Positions 14,197 through 26,600 of a DNA stretch of 64,000 nucleotides are shown here, piece by piece. This DNA comes from Brugia malayi (Eukaryota > Nematoda > Chromadorea > Rhabditida > Onchocercidae), in assembly GCF_000002995.4 (NCBI RefSeq), contig NW_025062476.1, positions 10,290,501-10,354,500 on the forward strand, read 5' to 3'. The notes beneath the pieces are model-generated. The model saw only the letters and a program-made list of their open reading frames with translations. It did no database searches and was not told the origin of the DNA. A program made the translations under genes and the position numbers. The number at the start of each line of letters is the position of its first letter. The first letter of the stretch is position 1.

Positions 14197-15972
14197 CTGC
14201 AGGGAAAAATAGATTACAGGTGAAATTTAGAAGTTAGTGATAGATCATGTCATATCTTTTATTTATGGAATTTAGCCTGATGCCTTACCGATCTCTGAAA
14301 ATCAATCGTCGGCTGGTAAATTTGCAAAATTTAGCATACATCTCTTTCTTCAAGCTATTATGGAGGAAAATTATCGGTTATCATGTAATAAGCAATTCTT
14401 AATTGTGACCCATAATTTGTAGTACATCTGACCAAAGATTTCTAAAGTTTTTGTATTGAAGAAACCGCCTGCTATGTTAACATATTTCGAGAAGTTGCAA
14501 AATCAGGAAGTGAACTTTTCATATTCTCACGAATTATTTTATATGCAAAATATTTAGAAAAAACACTAATAACATCTGTATTATACAATTAACATTTAGC
14601 ATATATCTCTTAAAGAATGTGAATTTTTTTCAAAATATCTCTGGTAAATTTCTTCATTTTGTATGCACGTATAAGAGAGATGACAGATTAGGAAAAAACA
14701 CTGATAAAATCTATCTTATACAATTAACATTTAGCATATATCTCTTAACCAATGTAAATTTTTTTCGAAATATTTCTAGTAAATTTCTTCATTATGTATG
14801 CATTTCAAATGCTGAAAGCTGTGGTTGTACAATGAAGATTTGCTTACATAAGATAAATGTTACTATTATATTGTCATATTTTCAAAAAAAAAAAAAAAAA
14901 AAAAAAAACTGAAAATAAATAATTGAATACTCCCGCTGAATCAACTTTATCTGCATATTCTCATGTTTTTTCCTATTGTGGTCACGTAAAAATTGATACT
15001 ATACTTGCGTAAAATATCACTGGAAAAAAAATGAATTTGTTACTAACAATAATAAAAGGCATCAATCAGTATTCATTTCTCTGATAATTATCAAAAACAT
15101 ATCGTGAAGATGAATGTCAATCAGATTTCATTATTTCAGCGATTTCACCGAAATCTATTTTACTAATAGTAAATGAAGAAATAAAATAAAAACTTCCTTA
15201 ATAAGGATCATTTATTGAACGCATAAAAATAACAACTTATATTCGTTACAAAACATAAAAATATGCTCTCAGTTGATCATTTGGCTATTATCAGTTAATC
15301 ATTTGGCTTAAAATCTTATTGAAGATTTAAAAATTTTCCTCAGATATATCATATACAATGTGTAAATGTGGGATGAAATTTTACGTCATTTCAAATTCTA
15401 CTATTTGTCAAACAATAGTAAACAAATGTCGCATTGAAACAGACACAATATGATGTTTGTACTAGAATATTTCCAGGACAATTAATCGCAATGCATTCAA
15501 TTTGTGAGGATTAATTCATGGATTATTTTATGTACATTTGCATATATTATTGATGACTAATATCATTTATACGAACCAGAAGAGAATTCTTTTGTGTAGA
15601 TAGTTTATCATGGCCATGACAAATATGACTAACTGGTTGAAATATTGGCTCTAAATTATGACATTTGTTTGTCACTTCTTCGTGCTTGAATTTCTATCCA
15701 GTGTTGTGATTACTTTTCTACTGTTGTTAAACATATCATACATATCACTTAGTGTTAACCCACGTGGGTCCCACGAATTTCACTTCACGTAATCATCGAT
15801 TCCGTTCAGCATCTGTTTATTTCGTCAAAATTTGTTCCTATTCTAGACTGATTGATATTTGTGTGGTTATGTTCTTCTACCTGCAAAGCGGGAAGTAGGT
15901 CATAGAAAGTTCGGGATTTTTGATCTGATCAGTTTCTGATATCGGTTACTGTTTGCTGCCAGTATCGCAAAC
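14197..15972. other. Intergenic or intron, 1.8 kb
   Basis: AT-rich, with a degenerate direct repeat at 14553-14806 and a run of about 24 A at 14886-14909. Upstream exons of the minus-strand Cys-rich gene could lie here, but none was recognisable. The last 200 bases are less AT-rich and are probably the promoter side of the plus-strand gene that follows. Confidence 0.5.
14553..14806. repeat. Degenerate direct repeat, two copies, period about 135 bp
   Basis: The block beginning TTAG(G)AAAAAACACT at about 14553 returns at about 14688. Both copies contain ACAATTAACATTTAGCATAT and a TAAATTTCTTCATT stretch, with several substitutions between them. Confidence 0.75.
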
Positions 15973-18713
15973 ATGCTCCCCTGGAGAACGGTGAGTTGAA
16001 TTTTCCGCTCCCCTCTCCTCCTCCCCTTCCCTCCCCTTCTCCTCTCCCTCTTCTCCCTCCTCTTCTTTCACTCCCTCCCCTTCCTCTTCCCCTTTCTCTT
16101 CCCTCTTCTCCTCTCTCTCCTGTCTTCTCTATCCTTCCCCTCCTGCTCTCCCTCTTCTCCTCTTCCTGCCTCCTGTCCTCCCTCCGTCCTACGTCATCTT
16201 CCTCTCTTCCCTCTCTCCTGTCCCCTCTATCTCCCCCCTTCCTCTTCTTTTTCCCTCTTTCCCTTCTCTCCCTCCTCTCTTCTTCACTCTCTCTCATGGA
16301 GGTGCTGATGAAAACAACGACGAGCAAATAATTTCAACTTTAAATATAGATGCTAAAGATGATGAGTATCTTTTATACCTTGAAGCTTAGTATTCCTTTT
16401 TTTCTTTTTTTTTTTTTTTTTTTGTAATTTTGAGTTGTAATGAATTTTTGTAACTTTATTCTTGAGCTAATAGTTCTCTTCTCAATAAATCATAAGCAGA
16501 TATATTACAATGGTCTTTTCGTTCGATCAACTATGTTGGCTTCTTTTCATGTTTTTGTGCAATTCGTGATCATATAGAATCCCTAGAAAAAACTCTTCAA
16601 GGTTATTTATTTCAGAAACAGTGTAGCAAATGGTGATAAAAGACAGCAGAAATCAGGAAATCTGGATCGTTTGGATGCTTTATATCACCACTGGAAAAGT
16701 TTAAGTTTAAATTTTGAAAAACAAGCAGAAAATTTCGAAAAACGGTTGAAAGAGGAAAGAGATCGAACAGATGCCGAAATGCGAAATGCGGTAGTTACGT
16801 AAGTATTACTCTTTCAAATCATTCATACTGAAATTTCTATTTCTCTCTCTCTCTCTCTCTCTCTCCTTGTCTTTTCCTCTCCCCTAGTAATCCATAGTTC
16901 AAAAATTTCTTTTAAATAATTCATGCATATTTATTAATGCTTCGCTGCGATCAGTTACTGAAAATGATTATTATGATTAATTATTTCAATAAATTGAAGA
17001 TGAACGGGTTGCGAGCTCGCTTTTTTCACATCGAAGCATTAAATTTTTGAACCAATTAACTGATGAAATGGTTCTCACTGTATGCTACAGAATAGTGGAA
17101 TCACTTATTGCTCTTTTGGCGATATAGTTGACGATTATGCATTAGATGGGATCATTTTTGAAGAAATTGTTTCCGTTAAATTTCCAAAAATTGGTGATAT
17201 AAGGAAGTGAAAAGACCTTCCTGGTCAAAAAGTTGTTAGACTGTAAATGTGTAGTACTAAGTGTAATTTCATCATTTTAATTAAGATTGTTTAACTTATT
17301 AATGTTGTTGTTATTAATATTATTGTTAATCTTATAATTAGTTTTATTATCGTTTTCATTACCATCATTATTACCATTACGATTTTCTATTTTTCTCATT
17401 ACTACTAGTATGATAACACTGTTTCCAAAGTACTAGAGATGAGCTTTCTGATTGGAGAAAGAGAAGGAGTATAAATCTTAAGAATTTTATTTTAATTTTG
17501 GTTTTCACTCACCTCACTTACTTTGCCATGCATTTTTTGAAGAGGGTTAAACGAATCCCTTTGTGATAGATTCAATTCCTCCTGATTTTTTTAATTCAAT
17601 TTCATTTCCGTGAATAAATTTGTTGACCATACTAGCAACTTTTCCCGTTCAAAAGGAAAAGATTAGGTGGTGAAAAATGCGATGAATGTAGGTGATATGG
17701 GTAAAGTGTTCTGTTGATTCATGAAAAATATTTTGAATTATTTTGTGGCTTACATCTCACAATTAATATTTGTTTGATTTTGCTTAGGTGAAGATATCGT
17801 GTCTTGTGATGAGAGACTGTTTCTGAAGCTAGAATCTTTGATCAATGAAAACAGGAGGCAATGCAAACCTTTCTCGATCTTAAAATGGATAGTGTTGTTC
17901 AGAACCTTCGAGCAAAAACTGCCGATAATTTTAAGGTCCTGTTAAGTTCTGTTAAGTTTTGTAAAACATCTGGGCTTTTGATAAAAAAAAAAAAAGAAAA
18001 ATTTTTCCCGAACTGGCATTTAAACTCGTTTTATAAATTTTCAAGCTTTCATAAAACCAGTGAATAATATTTATCTCAGCAACAGCAAACTATGGATTTA
18101 CACGTTGTTTGTGATGAGGCATTGGCATTGGTTGTGGAGGTTTGCGGGATGTGATCGAGATTGTGAACGCAATGATAATCGAGGATTACAACAACAACAG
18201 CTTCATAATAATGGTGGTAGGCGTTATTATAGTGATAATCGTAATCGCATGCTTCGTTATAGAGATTATGATGATGATCGTCGATCTCGGGGTTACGAAC
18301 CACCGCACGATGATTTTAGTCGTAATCGGAGACAAACGTGTTTTATTTTTTTATATTTTGAAACATTTAAAAATGTGAAAACTTTGGCCAATAATTGGAA
18401 TCTTTAACTGATTTAAAGCGGTTGTAATTTTGCAGTGTATTTATTCTTCCTGATATGTTTTGAGCAATTTCAGATGAGTTCATCGTTTTGTATTTGTTTG
18501 AATGTAAAAGTTATTCGGTTCTCTTCGGTGGGTTTTGTGCTACAAAAATTTTAAATTGGCGCTGCGCTTCGCCAAGTTGGCACAATGCCAGGAACGATTT
18601 CTTGAACTCTCATTTCTTGAAGTTGATACTTCGTTGCTTTCTGAACGGTTCCGGTTTTCTTTATCAGTTTCGCAAGAGTTTTATTTCAGGTCTCGATTTG
18701 TGGAATTTTTTTT

Positions 18714-18750
<37 letters not shown>

Positions 18751-18783
18751 TATCCTGAAATGAAGGAACTTCGTGATTATTAA
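15973..18783 (+). CDS. Unidentified plus-strand gene, coiled-coil protein, fragmentary model
   Basis: I do not recognise the family. Supported pieces: 16302-16365 (GADENNDEQIISTLNID..., donor GTATCT), 16616-16790 or 16798 (acceptor TTTCAG; charged helix with EKQAENFEKRLKEERDRTD), 17855-17935 (MQTFLDLKMDSVVQNLRAK), 18080-18139 (acceptor CTCAG, QQQTMDLHVVCDEALALVVE) and about 18511-18686 (LAQCQERFLELSFLEVDTS). A possible end is PEMKELRDY with TAA at 18781-18783, just after a poly-T run. A short first exon, ATG 15973 to donor GTGAGT at 15991, is in the wrong phase for exon 16302, so the start is unresolved. An alternative path uses 17091-17193 and 17788 onward. At 18150-18345 an Arg/Asp-rich frame (RDYDDDRRSRGYEPPHDDF) overlaps in another reading frame. 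Either the gene is alternatively spliced or decayed, or my model is wrong. Confidence 0.35.
16003..16296. repeat. Long polypyrimidine/polypurine tract
   Basis: About 290 bases almost entirely C and T on the plus strand (very rare A or G), much richer in G+C than its surroundings. It lies between a GTGAGT donor at 15991 and the exon at 16302, where it would act as a huge polypyrimidine tract before the AG at 16300-16301. Long open frames on both strands here are artefacts of the missing purines or pyrimidines. Confidence 0.9.
16839..16865. repeat. CT dinucleotide microsatellite
   Basis: A pure CT run within an intron of the unidentified plus-strand gene, 40 bases past its GTAAGT donor. Confidence 0.85.
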
Positions 18784-18990
18784 TAACTAGTTAATATATT
18801 ATGGAAACCGCTTCAACGAATTTAAACAAGAAAAATAAATATAAACTCACAGATTTACAAAGTAATTTATTCAATTCAGTTCTAACGTAAGTCATGTGTG
18901 CAAGAAATGATTTTTATTGCTAGTTTAAAAATATCGACGTAAATAATAAAGACCACCACTAAATGATGACTTGACCCAATCAGCAAAAGC

Positions 18991-18996
18991 TTTATT
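18991..18996 (-). terminator. Polyadenylation signal of the RANBP3-like gene
   Basis: TTTATT on the plus strand reads AATAAA on the minus strand, about 26 bases past the stop codon at 19022-19024. The unidentified plus-strand gene converges on it with its candidate stop at 18781-18783. Confidence 0.6.
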
Positions 18997-19021
18997 TTAA
19001 AGTGATGGATAAAATATGAAC

Positions 19022-21527
19022 TTAATTTTCAGCCAGTACTTTTTTAGATGCAGTAGAGTCGATGTTATCTTCCTCTGGAACTGTGTCTGAAATTTTCCTT
19101 TTACGTGTTGCTTCTTTTTTCTTATTTTCCACAATTCGAGAGAGAGTTCCATAAAGTTGTGCGGCTACAAATTCAGATGCCTTAAAAAGACATTAAGTTA
19201 GGAAGATGATGAAAATCATTTCGTAACGAAGTAGGCAAAGGAAATCAAAAATATATAACAAATCTATCAGTAAAGTGCACTATCTCTGCTAATCTGTTAA
19301 ATATAAGTTTTCTCTGCTAAATATAAATGATTTCAGAATTTCTGAAAAACACAGCAGCGTCTAGGGCACAACTTCTAAAATTAAAATTGAACTATACAAA
19401 AATGAGACTTTGACTGAACCCGATTCTTAAATTCATAGCTAAAAAACCTCTTTTATTCTCGAAGACTAATAATGGTCCATTAGTTTTAACAAATTAGAGC
19501 ACAGAAAGCAGAGGGAACGGTTACAGAAAATTCATACTGTAGCAAGAAAAAGTGTAGGAACTTCTGAATCTGGCGCTGTGGCTGAGAATTTCACCCGTTT
19601 CATTGACAATTTTTCAACGATCATATCAGGAAATATCTGTGAATTAAGCACTACTCTTTGATTGCCCATTACTCGACCAACTAAAACTATCTTGACTTGA
19701 TTAAATCAAATGAAATTCATCATTATTATTAACAAAAAACTCGAGTAAAACTAAATAAGAAACAGACAAATATTCATTCTACAATATTAGGATAAAAAGT
19801 TTCGTTAAATGCGATGAAAATCCGAGAGGCCTATTTTTTGTATCCCAGCTAACAGCTTCACGCAATATGTCTTCCCTTACACCTAAGTTAATTCTATCAT
19901 TCCCGTGATCATTACAAACACATGCATTTTGAAATGTGTTCAACTTCTGAAAAAAGGTATCGAAGGTAATTTGATAGAGAAAACTGTAACTTTAGTGCAT
20001 GAATTGTAAGCGTAAAGCTCTATAAAAAATGAAAGGGAAAGCAAATAATGAAAGTCATTACCGATTCGATAAGTGTAAGGTGGTTCTTCACCTCGTTCAT
20101 TAATGCGTAAGCAAGACATCCCACGCTCTACCCATGATTTTGTTGAACTATCAAATGAATGTAATTTACACATTACCTAAATTAAATATGCCATATTATA
20201 CCTTATTATTAAAGATACCTTCAATTTCAATTACAGTTTGCTTATTAAATACGCTTTAATTATTTCCAATATATCTCTAATAGGTTTGAGATTTTGTATT
20301 TTGTCAAAGAAAAGCTTATCACAACGAAACTAACTTCCACACCAAACTTCTCAAGAAAAACTTACGCGGTATATGTTTACTTCACCCTCTTCACCAGTAA
20401 AAACATCCAGTTTTGGTGGAACTGACTCAGTTTTCTCGGAAGGCATAATTGAATTACCTTCGTTAGTAACTGAACTCGATGAAGCGGAGGTTGCCTCTAA
20501 TTCCTATAACAAGACAAAATAGGGCAATTAAATTTACGTAGAACTTACAAAATTTTTTTTTTTTAAAGTATTTTTAAAAGTTGAGAAGACTTAATGATGC
20601 TATTATGAGACCAACTTACAAAACCCGTCCCGAATTTATTTTTAAAAGTTGAGAAAGAAAACTTAATGATGCTAAAGTCATGTGTTATGAAAAAATGCTG
20701 CAGTTAGAAATAAAAATATTAATTCCAAAAGAATTCGTCGAAGCAAAAAGAAGCTAAGCATAGCTAGAGAAAAAGAATAATACAAATACTGATGTAATTT
20801 CTAGAAGCGCATTTCTTAAAGATTTCTTGTCAAAAATTATTAATTAAAATTTGAAGTCGATTAAAACTCACTGCAACTGATTCTTTTACTTTATGACTGG
20901 TAATAAAGGATGATGAAGCTCCTTTCTGTTTGATTTCTTCAAATACCTCCGTGACACTTTTCGGAGCATCACATTTGGTTTCACTTTTTGCTGCGGTATG
21001 TTCACTTGTAAAAGCAGTAGTTTGTTCTCGCATATTATCCTGCTAAAATTCGTATTATAATCATTGGAAAACCACAAGTAATGGTTCCTTTAAAAAGCAA
21101 CAGTTTCAAATTGTGTTGTCTATTAACCTCGTATAGAACATGTTATAAGTAATATATACAATTATACGTCTAACTTCACTTCGCTTTTATTTTTATTTCT
21201 TATTTGATAAGTCATTTAATTGGAAGTTTCGTCTACGGCAAAGACAAGAAAAAAAAAAATAACGGAAAAGAGAAGAAAACAAATACATACTCCATTGTTG
21301 ATAATAACTTTTTCGGATAATTTGGAGCCAAATATAAAACTATCACCAGTATTCTTTACGGTCTCTATATTTGCATTCCTTTCCGGTTTATCCTTAGCAA
21401 GCGTTTTTCCAAGATCCAATTTTATATTTTTCTCATCCGCCTTGAAACCATTCTTACTAGCTGACCATAGCTGGTCTGCTGCAGAGGATAGTTTCGAAGA
21501 TTTAAATGCGATTCGTTTCGTTGTCAT
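19022..21527 (-). CDS. RANBP3: RANBP3-like Ran-binding protein (nuclear export cofactor)
   Basis: Cofactor of CRM1/exportin-1 that binds RanGTP in the nucleus. Six exons with continuous phase: 21291-21527, 20872-21042, 20366-20503, 20062-20176, 19538-19680 and 19022-19180; 320 residues. Diagnostic for RANBP3 rather than RANBP1 is the FG motif DSFIFGSKLSEKV (residues about 62-74), matching the FxFGxxLxxRV motif of the family. The Ran-binding domain spans roughly residues 168-285: VFTGEEGEVNIYR, then MCKLHSFDSSTKSWVERG, RINERGEEPPYTYRIG, then RVMGNQRVVLNSQIFP. The C-terminal tail has a basic cluster KKKEATRKRK that may be a nuclear localisation signal. Just upstream of the ATG an AG at 21540-21541 after a T-rich stretch may be a trans-splice acceptor. 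Introns are short, 181-402 bases. Human RANBP3 is longer (over 500 residues), mostly in its N-terminal region. Confidence 0.92.
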
Positions 21528-23440
21528 TGTTGTTGGTATCTTGAATGAAAAAATCCTTTTTTCAAACAGTACTTCTATAACCATGAAACTGACAGCAACC
21601 CATTTCCACTGTTCGTGAATACTAATAAAACTTATCACATCGCTAATATACCATCTGCACGCTACTTCCGTCCTCGCATACGTACAATAATTTCCTCTAA
21701 TAAAAATACAAAGTACGAACAAAAATGTTTATTATTACTATAAATAATCGATTATTCAAACTACCTGTAATACTTATGAAAGAGTAAATAATCATACATT
21801 GGAATTATTCATCAAAAAGACACTCAAAAAGAACTCAGCAATCCCTGCTATTTGCAAAGTGAATAAAAACCCGCCGCAACTCCGTCGAAATTTTGTCAAT
21901 TATCTCTGGCCGTATTTTTTTCTCTAACTGAAATCTCTAGCAAGTTTCAACTGAACTTACTTTATCATTTTCTCGTTCTCTAATGTCTCTCATGTTAGTC
22001 TGCTACTTTTATCAGTTTTCTAATATCTCTCCTGTCTTTCCACTGCATATTTCTTTCTCTGAACACTCTCACATTCCACCTTTATCAAATATTTCGACAA
22101 TTACTTTAATTGTTGATTGTTCTTCTCTCTTTTTCTCCCTCTCCCTCTCTCTCTCCTTCTTTTTCCGTAACACCTGTCTTCCCAGGTGCTAATAATTAAC
22201 TCTACCTTGGTTACCATCGCATAAAATTCGAAGATTATTTTCACATTCACACCTGTTTAAATAAATAAATATCTTTTATTATTTTTCTCTCTTCGTTGTT
22301 CAAAATGATTAATTATAATTAAAGATAAAACTTTGTCCTACACATTCGTCAAATTCTTTTATTCAAAGTCCATTTTTTCTTTTTTCTATTAGAAATATTC
22401 TCTTTCGCTATCATTTAATCTGCCTTATGGAGTAGATATGATAGAAATGATATTAATCATTTTGATTCTCTTCTCTTACCTCTCATGAATGTTATTTTTG
22501 ATACCAAAAATGCGCACTTTGTTTTCTTTCATTTACCGCATCTTTCATCTTCTCTTCACCTACACTTTGCTTCTCTCTTTCCTCTCTACATTTTCTCTAT
22601 TTTCAAATATAAAGCATACATACATACATACCTACACACATACACACATGCATAACATACATATACACATACACGTATAGCCTACCTACCTACATACATA
22701 CAAATTTGGAATCTTATAATTCGTATCAGTGGGAAGTACTTCTGTTTTTTTTTTTTTCAAATTTCTATTATTTTCAGTTTATTTACCACATTACTTTTAA
22801 ATGCTATAACATTCTCAAGAAATTATTCCATTTCATTCGTCTTTACTATTTACAGATGATGTGATGACACATCGATGCTAATTAAGCAATGCTTAGTAAT
22901 TTTCAAAAAACAAAAAAAAAAAAATTTGTTGTAATTTATTCAGATATTTCCATCATTTTATGCCCTTTTCATCTTACATTTCATTTCATTTTGATGATTT
23001 TTTCATAACATTTTGTTATTGACTAACTATCCTTTCATATTATCAAATGAACTCAAACTGAAACTGTCATATTCTCCACTAATTCAGATATATTACTTCT
23101 TCATTATTTTTAAATTATCCACAACAAAAGTTGTATTTTCTTGTTTACTTCTATCATTACTTGAAGTTTCATTTCTATTTTATCTTTCATTTAATTGATT
23201 GTCATCTGTTTCTTAAAAGTTTTTTTTCAAAAATTTGGAAAGAACCATAGTAGTTGTTCCTGACAGTTTGAACTTTTTTTTGTTATGAACTTATCATTGC
23301 CTTTTATCATTTCGACATTATCATTCCGATTATATTCTGCTTATAATCAATCATTTGATTAAATATTACAGATTTCAGCAAATGTTTTACGCATATATTA
23401 GCATCAGTAAACAATGACATACATATTAATACGGGAAAAC
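21528..23440. other. Divergent intergenic region, 1.9 kb
   Basis: Lies between two divergent genes and so holds both promoters. It is T- and C-rich on the plus strand, with CATA/CACA microsatellite DNA at about 22614-22703. The open frames here (for example 22489-22680) translate only simple sequence. No gene recognised. Confidence 0.55.
22614..22703. repeat. CATA / CACA-type microsatellite
   Basis: Imperfect CATA, CTAC and CACA units, for example ACATACATACATACC, over about 90 bases. Confidence 0.85.
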
Positions 23441-23643
23441 ATGAATGTATTGGATTTACCTGATGAAATCATTGAACAGATCTGTTCCTACATTTCACCT
23501 GTTCAGGTTCTTTCTTATTATTCTCAAGTAGAGACCACTTAATTAATTATGAATGTCTAATTAAAATAAAAATAAATGCATGTTATGTGAAGTACAGTGA
23601 TTCTATTCCACACAAATACACTTCATTTAAAATATGATATAGT

Positions 23644-23683
<40 letters not shown>

Positions 23684-26600
23684 GTAGCAAGGGCTAATAA
23701 TCATTCCTAGAACGATATCATTTCTAATTTATACAAATGACTTCCTGTTGGATCTGAATTATTGAGAAAAAGCTTGGCTATCAACATTATTAACAGTCCT
23801 TGATTGCTTCAGTTGTGTTTATCAAGATGGGATAAGATCAGCAAAGGATTCAGAGATGTGCTACAGCAAATATATAAGAGCTGTCGTATACTGGATACAA
23901 TTACAGGGCAGGATTTCAGATTTTTCGAACAGTTCTGTTTGCCTCAAGCTTATGAAGATAAGGTTTGGTTCTTTGAAACATCTCATCTTTCTTCATAATA
24001 CACATTTTTACTAAAATTATCATAATTGATTTTCAGTTGTCAATTTTTGATTAATTCTTATTATAATATAGCAAATCAACTTAAATTACATGTATGAATT
24101 TAGATCCTCATAAGAAAGCTCGAAATTGTTATTCGAAATATTTTTCCACATATTACGATGCTTACCATTTCTGCGGGAACACTTTGTGCAGATAGAAATT
24201 TTTGAAAAATGCGGTTATATTTATAAATGTTATTATGCTTGTTGCCTGGGATTGATATCGTTTAATGTAATCAAAATATAACAATACATATGCTTTGAAG
24301 ACTTCAAAAAGTTTAGTAAACATTTTTTGAAGCACTTGTGAGGACAAAAAAATTGATATCGGGCCTAATGAAGGACTTCAATCCTCATACTATGTAACGA
24401 ATCCATAGTAGGTTAAGATAGTTAATATTAAATCCTTTTAAAAAATTGTAATAAACTGTGCTTTCAGTTTTAAGATCTGCCGTCAAATTTTAACCCATTT
24501 TACTGATGCCAAAACTTCGTTTTCTTCATATATTGTTAGGCAATAAGTGTGGTATTCTTACTAACAATCATATATTGAGTGATTTTATTGCAGCTCGGTT
24601 TGTTTCTCTTAAAGTAATTATAATTCCATTGATTCATGCCTATTGCTTTTTTAATTATCAATATTCTGTTGCCATGATTAACAAAAAATACTTTTCTAAA
24701 TATCCTACAATTTTGATAACTGTTTCCATATGCAGCCATTTTTGAAGTTATGTAGTTTTCCGTACAAAAACTTTTTAGAATGTTTGTCAACGAACTGAGA
24801 TTTGTGGAACTGTCGGTGACACTGTCACCAGATAGTGGAAAGTTCATACCCTGCTGTAGTTTTCGGAACCTTCTTCGCTTCTTGATGGAAATAACAGAAA
24901 ATACTGGTAAGTTCTCATGATTAATTGGATTAGTTGGTTGGTTGTTCTGCTTGTAATATATATATTGAGGTATAAATAAATTTGGATTTCATATCTTGTT
25001 GTAAATAGAATGGCTTAAACTAGAAAACAAAGTTTGGCCACTAATTTTTTATTTTTGTAATAAAATAGAGAATTTTTGTGTGTGGAATAAGTGTGAAAAT
25101 TTTCATGATTAAATGAATTAAATCAATGAGATTATCGAGATTGAACATATCTTTATTTTCAGGAACTGTCATGAAAGACGAAATATTTAAATTATTATAT
25201 CCAAAACTAACAAATTCCTCTTATCTATTCCTTTTCCTCACACAACAAACCTTTGTTAGCAAACCCTTTGTTAGCAAAACCCTTTATTAGCAGTCTTTGT
25301 TTCACATCAGTTAAATATCCTCTGCCGGATATCTGGTTAGCTCAGTCATACATATAAACCATCGTCCTCCATACGGTGGTTCATTCTGCATTTTGGGGTG
25401 GTTTTGATACCATTTTAATGTTTTATAATTATATCTTTCGTTACGCGTTTGTTAATCGGTGTAGCATCCGTACGATATGTATAAAGCGCTATTATTTGCT
25501 TCATGTTAAATAAAGGTTTAATTACCCAAGTTTGAGGTTTCACGACAAAGAATAATTTTTGGTGCCCGAGGTGAGGTATGTCGGCCAGTATAATTGTTCA
25601 AGCTACACCAGTAAAAGCGAATCTCGAGGGACTCCTCGATGAAATACAACAAATGGATCTAACTCCGTTAGACCAAAAAGCGACAGTAGAAGTATTGTGC
25701 CAGCAATATGAAGCAAGGGCAAGGATCATCAAAGAAAAGTTGATGCGCCTCGAAAAATACGTTGACACTCTTGAGAAGATCAACGACAAATGGTTGGAAC
25801 ACATTCAACTAGCCCCAACATGAAAATCTATGTCATTCAGGTATCGCCCATACAGTTTCAGAATTAAGGAGTAGATTTTGGATTCCCAAAGGCAGGACTG
25901 AAGTAAAGCGAATAATAAACAGATGTCGAATCTGTAAACGTTGGAACTCCAGATCGTTTAAATTACCACCAATGGCAAGTCTCCCGGAAACTCGTGTCAA
26001 TCGATCTAGAGCCTTCGCACATGTTGGCGTGGATTATTTTGGCCCTCTTTTAATCAAGGGCAATAGCGTGTCAACAAAAAGGTGGGTAATATTATTTACA
26101 TGCTTTACAACAAGAGCCATACATCTCGAATTAGCAGAAGACCAATCCGCAGAAACCTTTTTGCATGCTATCCGAAGATTTGTTGCGAGACGAGGGTGTC
26201 CTGAGCTAATTCTGAGTGACAATGCCACTCAATTCCAGGCTTTCAGATCTCTTATGACACAAGTCAAAGTCTCCAACTTCTTAGCAAAGGGAGGAATGAC
26301 TTGGAAAAATATTATACCAAAGGCTCCGTGGCAAGGTGGAATCTACGAGAGATTAATTGGGTTAACGAAAAATGCGCTAAGAAGAGCCATTGGCAGAAAA
26401 TTCCTAGCGGAAAGGGAATTGGTAACATTAATTGCAGAAGTTGAAGGTATACTTAATACCCGACCACTAACTTACGCCAATTTTGACGATTGCGTCATTA
26501 TACGTCCAATTGATTTTATTTTGCCTAACGCTTCGCTCCATCTACTATAAATGAAGTTTATAGCAAGCAGGAAGAATTCACCCCTTATAGACTAGATACC

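Noticed and set aside
15929..16331. Long open frames on both strands (Ser/Pro/Leu-rich plus, Arg/Glu/Gly-rich minus)
   Set aside because: They exist only because the C/T tract lacks the bases needed for stop codons; they show no protein-like composition or start context.
21220..21618. 132-codon plus-strand frame
   Set aside because: Lies opposite exon 1 of the RANBP3-like gene, which is supported by family motifs and splicing.
25598..25804. Minus-strand frames repeated in every unit of the array (also near 26034 and 26585)
   Set aside because: Shadows of the gag and integrase fragments; they recur only because the unit does.
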